Source: Clostridia bacterium (GTDB lineage Bacteria > Bacillota > Clostridia > Christensenellales > Borkfalkiaceae). Taken from it: a stretch of 64,000 bases of DNA. The notes under the pieces were generated by a model that was not told the origin of the DNA, ran no database searches, and was given only the letters and a program-made list of their open reading frames with translations. Location: assembly GCA_017621155.1 (NCBI GenBank), contig JAGATP010000015.1, positions 62,001 to 126,000 on the forward strand. Reading direction: 5' to 3'. The number at the start of each line of letters is the position of its first letter. The first letter of the stretch is position 1. The position numbers were made by a program, and so were the translations under genes. Shown piece after piece: positions 40,953-51,400 of this stretch.

Positions 40953-43900
40953 TCACTTTGCACTTTTTTCCTTTTTATTTTGTAAGGTCGAAACCACGAA
41001 GAGCACTGCTCCCACAACCGCCAATACGCCGAATACTGCGTCGAACACCCAAACGGTAATCTGCCATGCAGGCGTGATGATTATGATCTTATCGGTAGAG
41101 CCAATGCCGTTCATTACCGAGCTATTGGCAAAAGCGTAAAGATAATGATGACACGATTCGCGCATATTTGCAAGAAGCTTGTTGTCGTTCTGCACCCAAT
41201 CTTTCATCATGGGAACGAAGAAATCGCTGTAAGAGAGCCACATATCGTTGCCCGCTTCCAAACCGATACGCACGTCCATCCAATATCTTTTGCTCATGAC
41301 GGCGTCTGTCAGGACGGCACCGTTAAAGCCCCATTCTTCGCGGAGCACGTTGGTAAGCAAGCCCTTGTGCGCCCCTGCCCAACGGAAACCGATACGGTTG
41401 TACGATGACATGATACCGCTCGTTCCGCCTTCTTCGACGGCATATCTGAACGGTTTCAGATAGATTTCGCGGATCGCCTGTTCACATGCGAAAGTCGCAC
41501 AGGACTGACGGTATGTTTCGAAGTCATTGAGGGCGAAGTGCTTGACAAAGCAGACAAGTCCCATGCTCTCAGCACCTGCGATTTCCGGTGCAGCCATTTT
41601 ACCGGAGAGGAATCCGTCTTCCGAAAAATACTCATAGTTTCTTCCGACATAAGGGGTACGGTGGATATTCACAGCCGGCGCATACCAACCGCTGACGCAT
41701 TTTCCGTCGATACGTAATGCGTCTTCGCCCATTGAAAGACCGATGTCATGCATAATCTCTACGTTGAACGTGGAGGCCATAACGACTTCGGCAGTGTACG
41801 CGATGGCAGACACCTTCGTAGAGTTGCCTACACTTCCCTTAATTCCCTGAGGGCCGTCCTTGTGGCTGGATTCAGGCAGTCCGACGCTGTCTGCCGCGTA
41901 ACCCTTGAAGCCGTCGTTGGCAACCATATTGGCCATCTCTTCAACCGTAAGCTGATCGAGAAGATCTTCCCACAGCGGGTTTTCGTATTCGAGCCCCCTC
42001 ATCATAGCTACCGTGTACTTTTTTTCTGCACCGGTCGTAACTTTTGCGACGGTGTTATCAGCTTTATAGTTGAATTGTAAGTCGTTAATCATCTGCGTCG
42101 TTGCGGTCATGCCGGTATGCGTGGTGGGATAAGTACCCTGCCAATCATTTCTCGACAAATACGTAACCTTTTCGCCGTAATTGTTAAGATCGGCTTTATC
42201 GAACTGGTTCGTGACCTTTACGCCCTTGTTTGCATCGGAATAAGCATACGAAGTAGTATCCGTCGTAGCGACGTCGAAGCGATACGTCTTTTCCGCATCC
42301 CCGTTCTTATCCATGCCGTTGCTCGTGGTGTAGCCCTTTGCGGCGAGAATATTGTTGAGTGCATCGTGCGCATCCGAACCGATTGCCAAATAATACGTAC
42401 CATTTTCGAAGATATACGTCTTGTTGACGTAAGCATCGTATGTTGCAAGCTCTTTGCGGTCTACGGTAACTTTCACCGTTTCCTTTTCGTTGGGTTTCAA
42501 AATCTTCGTCTTGCCAAAACCGACGAGCTGTACGGCTGCTTTTTCAATGTGATTTTGACGGTCGAAATCGGTATATTCGCTCTGACCGTAAACCTGCACG
42601 ACTTCCTTGCCTGCGACCTTACCCGTATTTTCCACTTCCACGCTGAGCGTATACGCATCCTTGTCGGGATCGTACTCCGTTTTTAACAATTTCTGCGTAA
42701 ACGTAGTATACGACAATCCGTAACCGAAGGCGTAATTGACTTCGTCTGTGTAGTTCCACTTGTTGTCTTTCGACATATAGACGCCTGCGTTGCCGTTTGC
42801 GTTGCCTCTGCCGAGCACAGCGTCCTCGTACCTCGTTTCATAGTACTTGTAGCCGACGTAGATACCCTCTTTTTCATCCATATAGTAAACGGAGTAACGT
42901 ACTGTCGTGGAGTCGCCGGGGTTGCCGTCGATCTCTACGCCGCCTACAAAACCCGTCGTTCTGTCGGCATTTGCATACGCATATGCGCCGAAGTTCTTCA
43001 TTGCGGGAGCCGAAAGCGTACTGGACGAATAGGTATCGACAAATCTTCCGGAAGGGTTGAATTCGCCGCAGAGAATTTTTGCCACGCCGTTCAGACCGTA
43101 CTGTCCGGGGCCGCCGATCCAGAGGCACGCGTCGATCTTGTATTCGGGATCGTTGATCCAATCGAGCGCCATCGCGTTGGAAGAGTTAATGAGAACGACG
43201 ATTTTACCGAAGCCGAGACCTGCAACGTATTTTAAAAGCTCTCTCTCTTCATCCTGTATTTCGTAATATCCTTCGCCATCCAAAAACTTTCCTTCGGGCA
43301 GGTCGTTACCTTCGCCGCCGCTTCTGCCGATCGTAACGACCGCCAAATCTTTATAGCCGTCATACGAAACGTCCCATCCTTCTACAACGGATGCCGGAAT
43401 TTCGGCAAGGCGCGTCGCATTGCCTACCTCCTCATACTGAATGAAGAATCCCGGCGTCTTACGGTCTAATTCAGCATCTTTCAGCTTTTGAATTTCGGCG
43501 TTATACTTGTCCATTATCGCTGTATTGACTTTAAACTCCGCTACGTTCGTCAAAGCGGAAGCCAAAGTCGCGGCATTCGCCGTGTCGACTTGTCCCGAAC
43601 CCGTGCCGCCGTAAATCGTATCAACGGAAGAGCGGCCGAACGTAGTAACGCCGATCCCCTTATTTACGGGAAGCGCGCCGTTGTTCTTGACAAGTACGCT
43701 GCCTTCTCCCTGAATCTGTTCGCACAGCTCTTTCTGCCACTTCGATAACTTGTCCTGATCGTCGAAACGACTTTTGTAATACTGTGTATCTTCATTTGAG
43801 TTTTCATCTTTGATTACTTTACTCGGATTAATGTTCAACGCATCGTTGATTGCGCTTGAATATTGATTACCGAAGTAAGTACCGATCATAAGAATGCAAA

Positions 43901-43961
43901 ACAAAAACGAAAATATTCCGGTCAAGATTGACCAAAGCCTTGTTTTTCGAATAATCTTCAT
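40953..43961 (-). CDS. Membrane-anchored, circularly permuted GH3 glycosidase, copy 2
   Basis: 1002 residues, GGAGG before ATG 43961. It has the same architecture as copy 1: N-terminal helix, GH3 C-domain (GEGSVLVKNNGALPVNKG), FnIII-like part (YGFGLSYTTFTQK), TIM-barrel last, and C-terminal helix. HKDGPQG, VKHFALNDFETYR and LTDAVM keep the active-site residues. Copies are similar but far from identical, so they may act on different sugars. Its promoter has TATAAT but no fitting -35, as expected for an activator-dependent gene. Confidence 0.88.
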   Translation of the reverse strand: MKIIRKTRLWSILTGIFSFLFCILMIGTYFGNQYSSAINDALNINPSKVIKDENSNEDTQYYKSRFDDQDKLSKWQKELCEQIQGEGSVLVKNNGALPVNKGIGVTTFGRSSVDTIYGGTGSGQVDTANAATLASALTNVAEFKVNTAIMDKYNAEIQKLKDAELDRKTPGFFIQYEEVGNATRLAEIPASVVEGWDVSYDGYKDLAVVTIGRSGGEGNDLPEGKFLDGEGYYEIQDEERELLKYVAGLGFGKIVVLINSSNAMALDWINDPEYKIDACLWIGGPGQYGLNGVAKILCGEFNPSGRFVDTYSSSTLSAPAMKNFGAYAYANADRTTGFVGGVEIDGNPGDSTTVRYSVYYMDEKEGIYVGYKYYETRYEDAVLGRGNANGNAGVYMSKDNKWNYTDEVNYAFGYGLSYTTFTQKLLKTEYDPDKDAYTLSVEVENTGKVAGKEVVQVYGQSEYTDFDRQNHIEKAAVQLVGFGKTKILKPNEKETVKVTVDRKELATYDAYVNKTYIFENGTYYLAIGSDAHDALNNILAAKGYTTSNGMDKNGDAEKTYRFDVATTDTTSYAYSDANKGVKVTNQFDKADLNNYGEKVTYLSRNDWQGTYPTTHTGMTATTQMINDLQFNYKADNTVAKVTTGAEKKYTVAMMRGLEYENPLWEDLLDQLTVEEMANMVANDGFKGYAADSVGLPESSHKDGPQGIKGSVGNSTKVSAIAYTAEVVMASTFNVEIMHDIGLSMGEDALRIDGKCVSGWYAPAVNIHRTPYVGRNYEYFSEDGFLSGKMAAPEIAGAESMGLVCFVKHFALNDFETYRQSCATFACEQAIREIYLKPFRYAVEEGGTSGIMSSYNRIGFRWAGAHKGLLTNVLREEWGFNGAVLTDAVMSKRYWMDVRIGLEAGNDMWLSYSDFFVPMMKDWVQNDNKLLANMRESCHHYLYAFANSSVMNGIGSTDKIIIITPAWQITVWVFDAVFGVLAVVGAVLFVVSTLQNKKEKSAK

Positions 43962-44083
43962 TATTCAACCTCCATTATAATTCCACGAAAACGGTTTCCC
44001 CGTTTCGCTCGCTCATTATAACATAAGTCTGCTTTTTGCGTTTATCTTTCGAGAGATTCGTCGGTTTTCCCGAGAATTTCGTC

Positions 44084-44110
44084 AAAAAAAGGGACGGCAT
44101 TTGCCGTCCC
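44084..44110 (-). terminator. Terminator after kinase copy 2
   Basis: GGGACGGCA / TGCCGTCCC stem with minimal loop, then T7 on the minus strand, 17 bp after the kinase stop. The GH3 gene therefore has its own promoter. Confidence 0.9.
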
Positions 44111-44126
44111 CTAGGAACCTTTTACA

Positions 44127-45419
44127 CTACTCTACCGCCATGGGCAACAGAATACTCAGCGTAAACATATGATCTTTGTAATCGATGATCAAATTTCCGT
44201 TGTATTTCTCTACGATATAGCGTATCGAACGCATACCGAAGCCATGTACGTTCTTATCTTTGGAAGAAAGGGGCAAGCCGTCCTTCATTGCGGGCTTTTC
44301 GGCACAGTAATTCGTGATCAGAATCTGCCCCATTTGACCGTGACTTCTGACGGATACGCTGATGATTCGCTTATCCTTTTCCTCATGCTCTACACTCTGT
44401 ATCGCGTTGTCAAGCGCGTTGCCGAACAGCGAACTGATGTCGGAAGGGTTCATGTCCTTGATAACCGAAGGGTCGATGATACAGGAAACGATGATCTCGT
44501 TCGCATTACAGTAAATGAGTTTTTCCGATAACAAGCCGTTCAAAGCGCTGTTGCCCGTATCGGGCGTATTGTCGTACAAATCGATGGAATTTGCAATCTC
44601 TTTGAAGAACTCGGCGTTGTCCGCCGTGCTTGTCTTGCGGTATTCGTCCAAATGATAACGCAAATCATGAAACTTCATGTTGATGATGTCGATCGTATCC
44701 TGACGAATATTATGTCGATTCTCTTCTGCGGCAAGTAACTGTTCGATTGTGCGCTTTTCGTTATACGTTCTGCTTTGGCGCAACAAACTGAATTGGATGA
44801 GCAGCACGAGCGTTATACATAACGTGGAAAAGATGAGCAGTAGCTCATAATCGGTCAAAATACCTAAGCTACGCAACAACGATCGGCTACACGTAACGAA
44901 AAAGGTTATAATTGCAAGCAACAGAGAAGTCGAATTGTTGATATAAATTTCGTTATTTTTATTAAAACGGCGTATGATCAGGAAATAACTCACCGTATAC
45001 ACGAGAACAAAGACGGCAAAACCGACGAGCATATAGGCGATAAGATCGTTCTCCTGATCGAGACCGATGATAGAAACAGCCAAATATCCGACGTTGTATG
45101 CAAAATGTTGAATCGCATAGGAAACAAGTGCAATGAACAAGCCGCATTTAGGCGAGGTGTCCAAGACGAAGTAGAGAAACAACACGGATACACCGAATTG
45201 AAAGATCACGCGAAAGAGGATAAACCAGCCGTTGGAAAAAAACGGCAAAGTCCAACAGAGGAGAGCGTAGAAGAATAATCCGAAAATCAGCCGCAAAAGA
45301 GGGTGACTGCGTTTGGGTTGACCGATGACAAACAACATTTCCACAATCATAAGCTCGGTGGAAAAAGACATATGCACCCGCCATATCACATTCATGAAAT
45401 AATTGATTCCTTCGGGCAT
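44127..45419 (-). CDS. AgrC-like GHKL sensor histidine kinase, copy 2
   Basis: 430 residues from ATG 45419 behind GGGAGG. About six membrane helices come first, then MKFHDLRYHLDEY with the phosphoacceptor His, LFGNALDNAIQSV (N box) and GFGMRSIRYIVEKYN (G box). It is two bases downstream of the regulator gene. Paralogue of 38363-39634. Confidence 0.88.
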   Translation of the reverse strand: MPEGINYFMNVIWRVHMSFSTELMIVEMLFVIGQPKRSHPLLRLIFGLFFYALLCWTLPFFSNGWFILFRVIFQFGVSVLFLYFVLDTSPKCGLFIALVSYAIQHFAYNVGYLAVSIIGLDQENDLIAYMLVGFAVFVLVYTVSYFLIIRRFNKNNEIYINNSTSLLLAIITFFVTCSRSLLRSLGILTDYELLLIFSTLCITLVLLIQFSLLRQSRTYNEKRTIEQLLAAEENRHNIRQDTIDIINMKFHDLRYHLDEYRKTSTADNAEFFKEIANSIDLYDNTPDTGNSALNGLLSEKLIYCNANEIIVSCIIDPSVIKDMNPSDISSLFGNALDNAIQSVEHEEKDKRIISVSVRSHGQMGQILITNYCAEKPAMKDGLPLSSKDKNVHGFGMRSIRYIVEKYNGNLIIDYKDHMFTLSILLPMAVE

Positions 45420-45421
45420 TT

Positions 45422-46111
45422 TCAGAGTCCTCCCAAATACCGGTTTATGTCTTCCATGAATAGCTTTTTGCGTCCCCGCGATATGGGCAATCGCTCGCCG
45501 CACACGACGGCGTCCGTCCCATTGATACAGGTCAAATAGCGCATATTGACGATAAAGGAGTTGTTGCAGCGGGAAAACTCCTTCCCCAAAGTGCTCTCCA
45601 CCGCCTTCAGGGTCTTGTATACCTTGTAGTTTCCACGGAAAGTATGGTAAATGACGTGCTGATTGCTCCCCTCGATGTAAAAGATGTCCCGCTCGTCCAA
45701 CAGGTAAGTAGTCCCGTCCGAGATGACGGAACAGATTTTCTTACGGGGAATGCTCCGAAACGCCTTCTCGAATTTAACCGAGAGATTGAAATAGGACACG
45801 GGCTTGACCATAAAATCGAGCGCATCCACCTCGTAGCCGCAAATGGCATACTGCGCCATGCGCGTGATGAAGATGATCACCGCTTCTGTGTCCGTCCGTC
45901 GAATCTTCCGCGCCGCGTCCATGCCGTTTAAATCGGGCATCTCAATGTCCAGCAAAATGATATCATAATGCGTGTAGTCACTGACAAAATCGATCGAGGA
46001 AGAAAACAGAGCGCATTCCGCTACCTGTCCTATTTCCCGCAAATAGCGCAAAACGTATTCGTTCAGCTGTTCTCGTTGTTTCTTCTCATCGTCCACAATG
46101 GCAATTTTCAT
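45422..46111 (-). CDS. LytTR response regulator, copy 2
   Basis: 229 residues. The receiver has DIILLDIEMPDLNG with the phosphoacceptor Asp, FITRMAQYAICGYEVDALD and KPVSYF, and the LytTR domain has YIEGSNQHVIYHT and FSRCNNSFIVNMRYL. It is paralogous to copy 1, with conserved MAQYAI...GYEVDALDFMVKPVSYF. It is transcribed from the conserved block B. Confidence 0.92.
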   Translation of the reverse strand: MKIAIVDDEKKQREQLNEYVLRYLREIGQVAECALFSSSIDFVSDYTHYDIILLDIEMPDLNGMDAARKIRRTDTEAVIIFITRMAQYAICGYEVDALDFMVKPVSYFNLSVKFEKAFRSIPRKKICSVISDGTTYLLDERDIFYIEGSNQHVIYHTFRGNYKVYKTLKAVESTLGKEFSRCNNSFIVNMRYLTCINGTDAVVCGERLPISRGRKKLFMEDINRYLGGL

Positions 46112-46269
46112 CGAATTTCCTCCCTTTTGTCACCATTATAGACAAAACGTGCGCGTCTGTCAAGGGCAAAAAAGAATTTTATTCCCCAAAAAACGGGATT
46201 TTCTCCAAAAAAATCGCCCAACCCGGCGATTTTTCGGCATTTCTTCCCGCTATCTACACGAAAAAAGGC
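46112..46269. repeat. Conserved regulatory block B, upstream of regulator copy 2
   Basis: Partner of 40330-40487 (see there). On the minus strand it carries the terminator of the ABC operon at 46207-46235, then the promoter TTGACA-17-TATAAT and GGGAGG of the regulator gene. Confidence 0.85.
46207..46235 (-). terminator. Terminator in conserved block B
   Basis: AATCGCC / GGCGATT stem and T tract; it ends the ABC transporter operon. Confidence 0.75.
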
Positions 46270-46312
46270 AGCACGGAAATTTCCATGCCGCCTCTTCGAG
46301 CCTCAAAAGGGC

Positions 46313-47149
46313 TTATTCCAGATTGAGTTTTTTGATGAGCAAATGCTTGTTGAGGAAGTATCCTCCGATCAGCAAGCCAATGATGGCGACGAGATAGAGC
46401 CACTCGAACACGATCGTCAAGAGAGCGGGATTTCCCGATAACATGAGAATCGTTTGGAAAACGGACATGACGATGCCGGAAACGAAAGACCATCCGTAAA
46501 AGAGAACGATCATGACGAGGATTCGATTCTTCTTGACGAGAATGGAAGCAATGGTGATGATGGTAAACCAAAGCATCAACGAGAGAGGCTCTGCCAAAAG
46601 CATGATCAAGACGCCGCAGACGATGAAGGAAGTCCATTGCCAAGGCTCAAAGATAGAGAGGATTCCCAAAGACTCAAACTCGGCAATTATCTCTTGGAAA
46701 AGCTGTCCCCAATCGGGCCAAGGGATATTTCCAACCGCGGTCAGCGTGAGGATAACGCCTATGAAGTCGATGATGACGACTACCCCGAAAAAGATCGACC
46801 AGATCCAAGCGTTTAAGAACTTAGCGAGAAAGATGTCCGACTGCGTGACGGGCAAGGTAAAGGTGAGATACCCCTCCGCCGTCACCGTGCTGTCGTAATA
46901 CCGCTTGAGCAGGAGAACCAACGCGACCACAGAGATTGCGACGAGCGCAAGAATGGAGACCATCAAAACGATAGAACCCATGATTGACATAACGATCATC
47001 AACTGATCGGGAATCTGCATGACGAGGGGAAGGAAGAGAAGCACGATGGAAACGTCGAGGAGTACGCCCAAAAGGATTGCCGCGATTAAGAGTGGTACAC
47101 CGAATTTGGAAACGCTTTTGAACTCGTATTTGAAAAATTTACTGAACAT
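46313..47149 (-). CDS. ABC transporter permease
   Basis: 278 residues, GGAGG before ATG 47149. Six hydrophobic helices are separated by short loops, and the segment YYDSTVTAEGYLTFTLPVTQSDIFLAKFLNA is typical of ABC-2-type exporters (YtrC/D or bacteriocin-type). It works with the ATPase encoded just upstream (11-bp overlap). The substrate is unknown. Confidence 0.82.
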   Translation of the reverse strand: MFSKFFKYEFKSVSKFGVPLLIAAILLGVLLDVSIVLLFLPLVMQIPDQLMIVMSIMGSIVLMVSILALVAISVVALVLLLKRYYDSTVTAEGYLTFTLPVTQSDIFLAKFLNAWIWSIFFGVVVIIDFIGVILTLTAVGNIPWPDWGQLFQEIIAEFESLGILSIFEPWQWTSFIVCGVLIMLLAEPLSLMLWFTIITIASILVKKNRILVMIVLFYGWSFVSGIVMSVFQTILMLSGNPALLTIVFEWLYLVAIIGLLIGGYFLNKHLLIKKLNLE

Positions 47150-47858
47150 TTCTAACCTCCTTCGGCGTATAGCGGAACAAGTCTCTGAAGTGTTGATCGA
47201 GAGAAATTCCCTTTTCCTCGCGGATGGTATCCGTCCTGCCCTGTTCTATGACGTGGCCGTTGCAGATGAAAACGTATTCATCGAGCACCGTTTCAACGTC
47301 GTAAATGAGGTGTGTGGAGATGAGCACAGTGGACGTGGGAGAGTAATTCTGCAAAATGGTATCTAAGATGTAATCCCGCGCCGCAGGATCGACGCCCGCG
47401 ATGGGTTCGTCTAAGAGATAGAGCTTTGCCCGACGCGCCATGACCATGACGAGCTGCACCTTCTCCTGCGTGCCCTTCGAGAGGGTCTTGATCTTTTTCT
47501 CAAAGGGAATCTGCAAGGAGCGCAGCATATCCTCTGCTCGCCTCCGATCGAAGTCGGCATAAAATTCCGAAAACAGATCGAGACAGTCCGAAACCTTCGA
47601 AGCAGGGTTGAAATAAGTGCGTTCGGGAAGATAAGAAACGATTGCCTTCGTCTCCGTTCCGATGTCCTTGCCGTCCACGGCAATGCGACCGCCGTCCGCC
47701 TGCAAAAGTCCCGCCGCCAATTTAATCAGCGTCGTCTTGCCGCTGCCGTTGGGGCCCAACAATCCCACGATTTTCCCTTCGGGAATTTGCAGGTCGATAT
47801 TGTCGAGTGCGACGAGACTGCCGTACCGTTTGGTCAAATGTTCACAAGATACTATCAT
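47139..47858 (-). CDS. ABC transporter ATP-binding protein
   Basis: 239 residues from ATG 47858 behind CAGGAGG; the longer frame would run inside the regulator gene. Walker A GLLGPNGSGKTTLIK, signature LSKGTQEKVQLVM (variant of LSGGQ) and Walker B LYLLDEPIAGVDP are present. It powers the permease. The arrangement GntR-ATPase-permease is like the ytr family of antibiotic-response exporters. Confidence 0.92.
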   Translation of the reverse strand: MIVSCEHLTKRYGSLVALDNIDLQIPEGKIVGLLGPNGSGKTTLIKLAAGLLQADGGRIAVDGKDIGTETKAIVSYLPERTYFNPASKVSDCLDLFSEFYADFDRRRAEDMLRSLQIPFEKKIKTLSKGTQEKVQLVMVMARRAKLYLLDEPIAGVDPAARDYILDTILQNYSPTSTVLISTHLIYDVETVLDEYVFICNGHVIEQGRTDTIREEKGISLDQHFRDLFRYTPKEVRNVQ

Positions 47859-48213
47859 GTTCCACCTCCTGAAGAATGGATTCGATTTCCGTTCTGTCAA
47901 TGCCGAGCCGCTTGAGAGCCCCATAAACGTCCCTTAAAATTGACTTTGCCTTTTTCCTTCGTAATTGTTCCAACCGATCGGAATCTGCCGTGACAAACCG
48001 TCCCGCCGTCCGCTTGCTCTCTGTCACTCCCATTTTATCGAGTTCGGAGAACGCCCGCTGCACGGTGTTGGGGTTGACGGCAAGTTCCATTGCCAGATCT
48101 CTGACGGTGGGCAATTCTCCGCCCGCAGGGTAAGTTCCGCCCAAAATGCGCTCTTCCACGAGATCGACAATCTGCCGATAGATGGGGATTCCCGTCTTAA
48201 ATTTCCAGCCCAT
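47842..48213 (-). CDS. GntR (YtrA-type) regulator
   Basis: 123 residues from ATG 48213 with AGGAGG. A short winged-helix protein of the YtrA subgroup: PIYRQIVDLVEERILGGTY, LPTVRDLAMELAVNPNTVQRAF. Without a large ligand domain, it represses the downstream ABC genes until a cell-envelope signal occurs. A 10+14+10 operator is present upstream (48316-48349). Confidence 0.9.
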   Translation of the reverse strand: MGWKFKTGIPIYRQIVDLVEERILGGTYPAGGELPTVRDLAMELAVNPNTVQRAFSELDKMGVTESKRTAGRFVTADSDRLEQLRRKKAKSILRDVYGALKRLGIDRTEIESILQEVEHDSIL

Positions 48214-48315
48214 ACAACCTCCTTTTTTGAGTTTTGAGCGTACCGCATACAGGACGAGACGCTGTTTGCGCGGGGAGCGGAAGCCTTTCGATCTCCCTGC
48301 CCGGCGTCTTTGTCT

Positions 48316-48375
48316 TATTGTATTATTGTACTGCTCATCTAATACAATAATACCATACTTTCTCTCCCCTGTCAA
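48316..48375 (-). promoter_or_regulatory. Promoter and operator of GntR-ABC operon
   Basis: Minus strand TTGACA (48370-48375), 17-bp spacer, TATTAT (48347-48352). A perfect inverted repeat TATTGTATTA / TAATACAATA (48316-48325, 48340-48349) overlaps the -10 and transcription start, a good site for self-repression by the GntR protein. Confidence 0.75.
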
Positions 48376-48407
48376 GGGTTTTTGAAAAATTTTTTTGATT
48401 TATCGCA

Positions 48408-48438
48408 GCAAAAAAGGCGGGAAATTCCGCCTTTTTGC
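48408..48438 (-). terminator. Terminator of LRR lipoprotein gene 2
   Basis: GCAAAAAGGCGG pairs with CCGCCTTTTTTGC around a 6-base loop. Confidence 0.88.
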
Positions 48439-48450
48439 TTCGATAAACCG

Positions 48451-51400
48451 TCATACCGCGTTGAAGTGAATGGTCGCACGGCTGAGCGGTTCGTTTTCCG
48501 TCCCGATGGCAATCGCATTCCACTGTTCTTCGCTCCCTTTAAAGTACACGTCCTTCAAGGCAGTGCAATCGTCAAACGCAGCGTGGTCGATGCTCGTCAC
48601 GTTCGCGCCGATGGTCACGCTCGTCAAAGAATAACAACGGCAAAACATAATATCCTCTATTTTCGTCAGAGAATCCGGCAAAACCACCGAAACCAACCCG
48701 GATTCCTGAAAAGCATACCGATCGAGCGTTATCAATCCGTTCGGAAGCTCAATGCTCGTCAAGCGAGCGCACCCGCGAAATGCCAGAAGTCCAATCCTCG
48801 TAACGGTGCTCGGAATGGTGACAGAGGATAAATTTTCGCATAGTTCAAACATGCGATCCGCGATATTCCGAAACCCTTCCTTCAGAACGACGGTGGATAG
48901 GCGATTGTTCCATTCGAAAATCCTTTCTTCTAGTGTCTCGACGCCGCCACCGATGACGGCGCTTTGCAAATTGGGACAATCCTTAAAAGCGCCATGGCCT
49001 ATGAATTTCACCTGATCCCCGATGACGACGTCCGTCAAGTCCGCACATCTCTGAAAGGAAAGACCGCCGATTTTCGTCACGCTTCCGTCCAAGGTAAGCT
49101 TCCCTTCAATCTTCCTTCCGCCGATCACCAACGTTCCATACCCATTCAGGAATAAATTATTCTCAATATGATCCATGGCGCACCAATCCGCAAGGCTTCC
49201 CCGATAATCGATATACTCGAAATGATCACTCAGGAACGCGTCCGCCTCAATTCGGACAGACGGATTTTCCAAAACGACCTTTCTCACCGTATTACATAAG
49301 GCAAACGCCTCGGTTCCGATGAACGCCACGCTTTTCGGAAAGATCAATTCCGTCAAGGCTTTGCATTCCCGAAATGCGCCCTTTCCAATGCTCGTCACGC
49401 CGTCGGGAATCGCAACCTGTTGCAATTTCTCGCAGCCTCTGAACGTCTCGTATTCGATGCTCTTTATCCCGCTCGGAAGCTTCACGCTTGTCAGTTCGGA
49501 ACAGTAGTGAAACGCCTGCTGCTCGATGTTGATCACGCTGTCGGGTATGTTGACGCTCTTCAAATTGGAACAATTGGCAAAAGCGTTGTATCCGATGCTC
49601 GTCACGGTTTCGGGGAGAGAAACACCCGTCAAGCCCGAGCAAAAACTAAAAGCATAGCCCGCAATTTTCATGACGCCGTAGGGAACGACAAGCTCCCCTT
49701 CCAGCCTCTTGCCGTTAAAGATCAAACCGCTCCCTCCGCTTTGATAGATAATCAGCTTTGCATCGAGGCGATCGATTTCACACCATGCGGCGAGATCGCC
49801 GCGGAAGTCGATGGTTTCCAGCTTCGTGCCGAGGAAAGCGTCCGTTCCGATCTCCCGCACCTTTTTCCCGAGAACGACGCTCTTTAAGGAACAGTACTCA
49901 AACGCCGATTCTCCGATCTTGACGATGTTGTCCCCGATCACGACGCTCTTTACATTTCTCATCGGAAACGCAAAGCCGCCGATGCTCGTCACGGGCAAGC
50001 CGCAGTACGTCGCGGGAATCACGACGTTTGTATCCGATCCCTCATAGCGTTCCACCCTATAAGCCGTCCCGTCTTGGCTGAGTTCAAAGACAAGTCCCTC
50101 CGTATAGGCGAGCTTGGGGGTCTTCCGCGATTCGACCGCTCCGCAACGGGAACAAGTTCTCCTCTCTTCTCCCTCCGATTGCGAGGTCGCCTCTATCGCA
50201 ACTTCCCATGCGCCGTAACTGTGACCGAGCGCGTCGATATAATCGCTGAAATAGTAGTAGCCGCAGTGCTTGCAGACGTGCTTGGTGCTGCCCACGAAGT
50301 CGCAGACGGGCGGATAGACCTCAAGCTTATAGTCGTGCTCCTTCTTCGGGATTGCCTCGGTATACGTCTCTCCGCAATCGAGACAGGTGTAAAGCTTCGT
50401 TCCCTCCTCGCTGCAAGTCGAATCCTTGACGAGCTTCCCGCCGTCCCACGTATGAGGAAGGGGCGCGAGCGCCTCCGTATACCTCGACTTGCACCTTGTG
50501 CACTCGTAAACCTCTTTCCCCGGCGTAATGCCGTACGGTTCCACCCGCTCGACAAGAACGTAATCGTGACCGAGCGCATCGACGTAGCTGTCGAAGTAAT
50601 AATAGCCGCAATGCTTACAAACGTGCTTGGTGCTACCCACGAAGTCGCAGACGGGCGGATAGACCTCCGCCTTAAATTCGTGCGCTAAGGGCAAAATTTC
50701 CGTATAGACGAGCGAGCAATGCGTACAGGAGTAGACAATTCTTCCCTTCTCCGTACAGGTAGAGGGAACCGTCTCCGAGACGAATTGATGTTCCCCTTCG
50801 GGCAGGATAACGTCTTTCTTCGAACCGCCGCAGCGTTCGCACCGATAGAGGTCGTAGCCGATCGCCGTCTCCGTGAGATCGACGTGCTCGACGAGGACGT
50901 AGTCGTGCCCCAACTCGTCCACGTAGTCGCTGAAATAGTAATAGCCGCAGAGCTTACAGGTGTGCTTGGTACTGCCTCCGAAGTCGCAGACGGGCGGATA
51001 GACCGCAGACTCAAATTCGTGCGCGGGAGAAAGCACCTCCCGCTCGGAATGCCCGCAGACGGTACAGGTATGCTCCGCAAGTCCTCCCGTCGTACAGTTC
51101 GGGACGAGAAGGACTTTCGTCTCGAAGGTGTGCGGGACGAGCGGAATCTCCTCGGTGTAAGATTGTTCGCACCGAGAACAGGTATAGGTAATCACGCCCG
51201 CCTCCGTGCAGGTTGCGGGAAGGACGCTCTCTCCATAGTCGTGCCCGAGCGCCTCCATCTCGTTTTCGATGACGGTGTCTCCGCAGACGGAGCAGACCTT
51301 TTGGGTGTATCCCCCTTCTTCGCAGGAAGGAAGGATGACCGTCTCCGCATAGGAATGCCCCTTTGCGGGAATTTCCTCGGTATATTGCTCTTCACAGCCG

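Larger units (their letters stand above)
40499..46269 (-). repeat. Tandem module copy 2
   Basis: It has the same four genes in the same order as 34711-40487. The most similar sequence is in the regulatory block and terminators, while the proteins have clearly diverged. Confidence 0.88.

Noticed and set aside
34711-46269. Agr-type peptide signalling genes in the duplicated modules
   Set aside because: No AgrB-like protease/transporter or small AgrD frame is seen in either module, despite the AgrC-like kinases.
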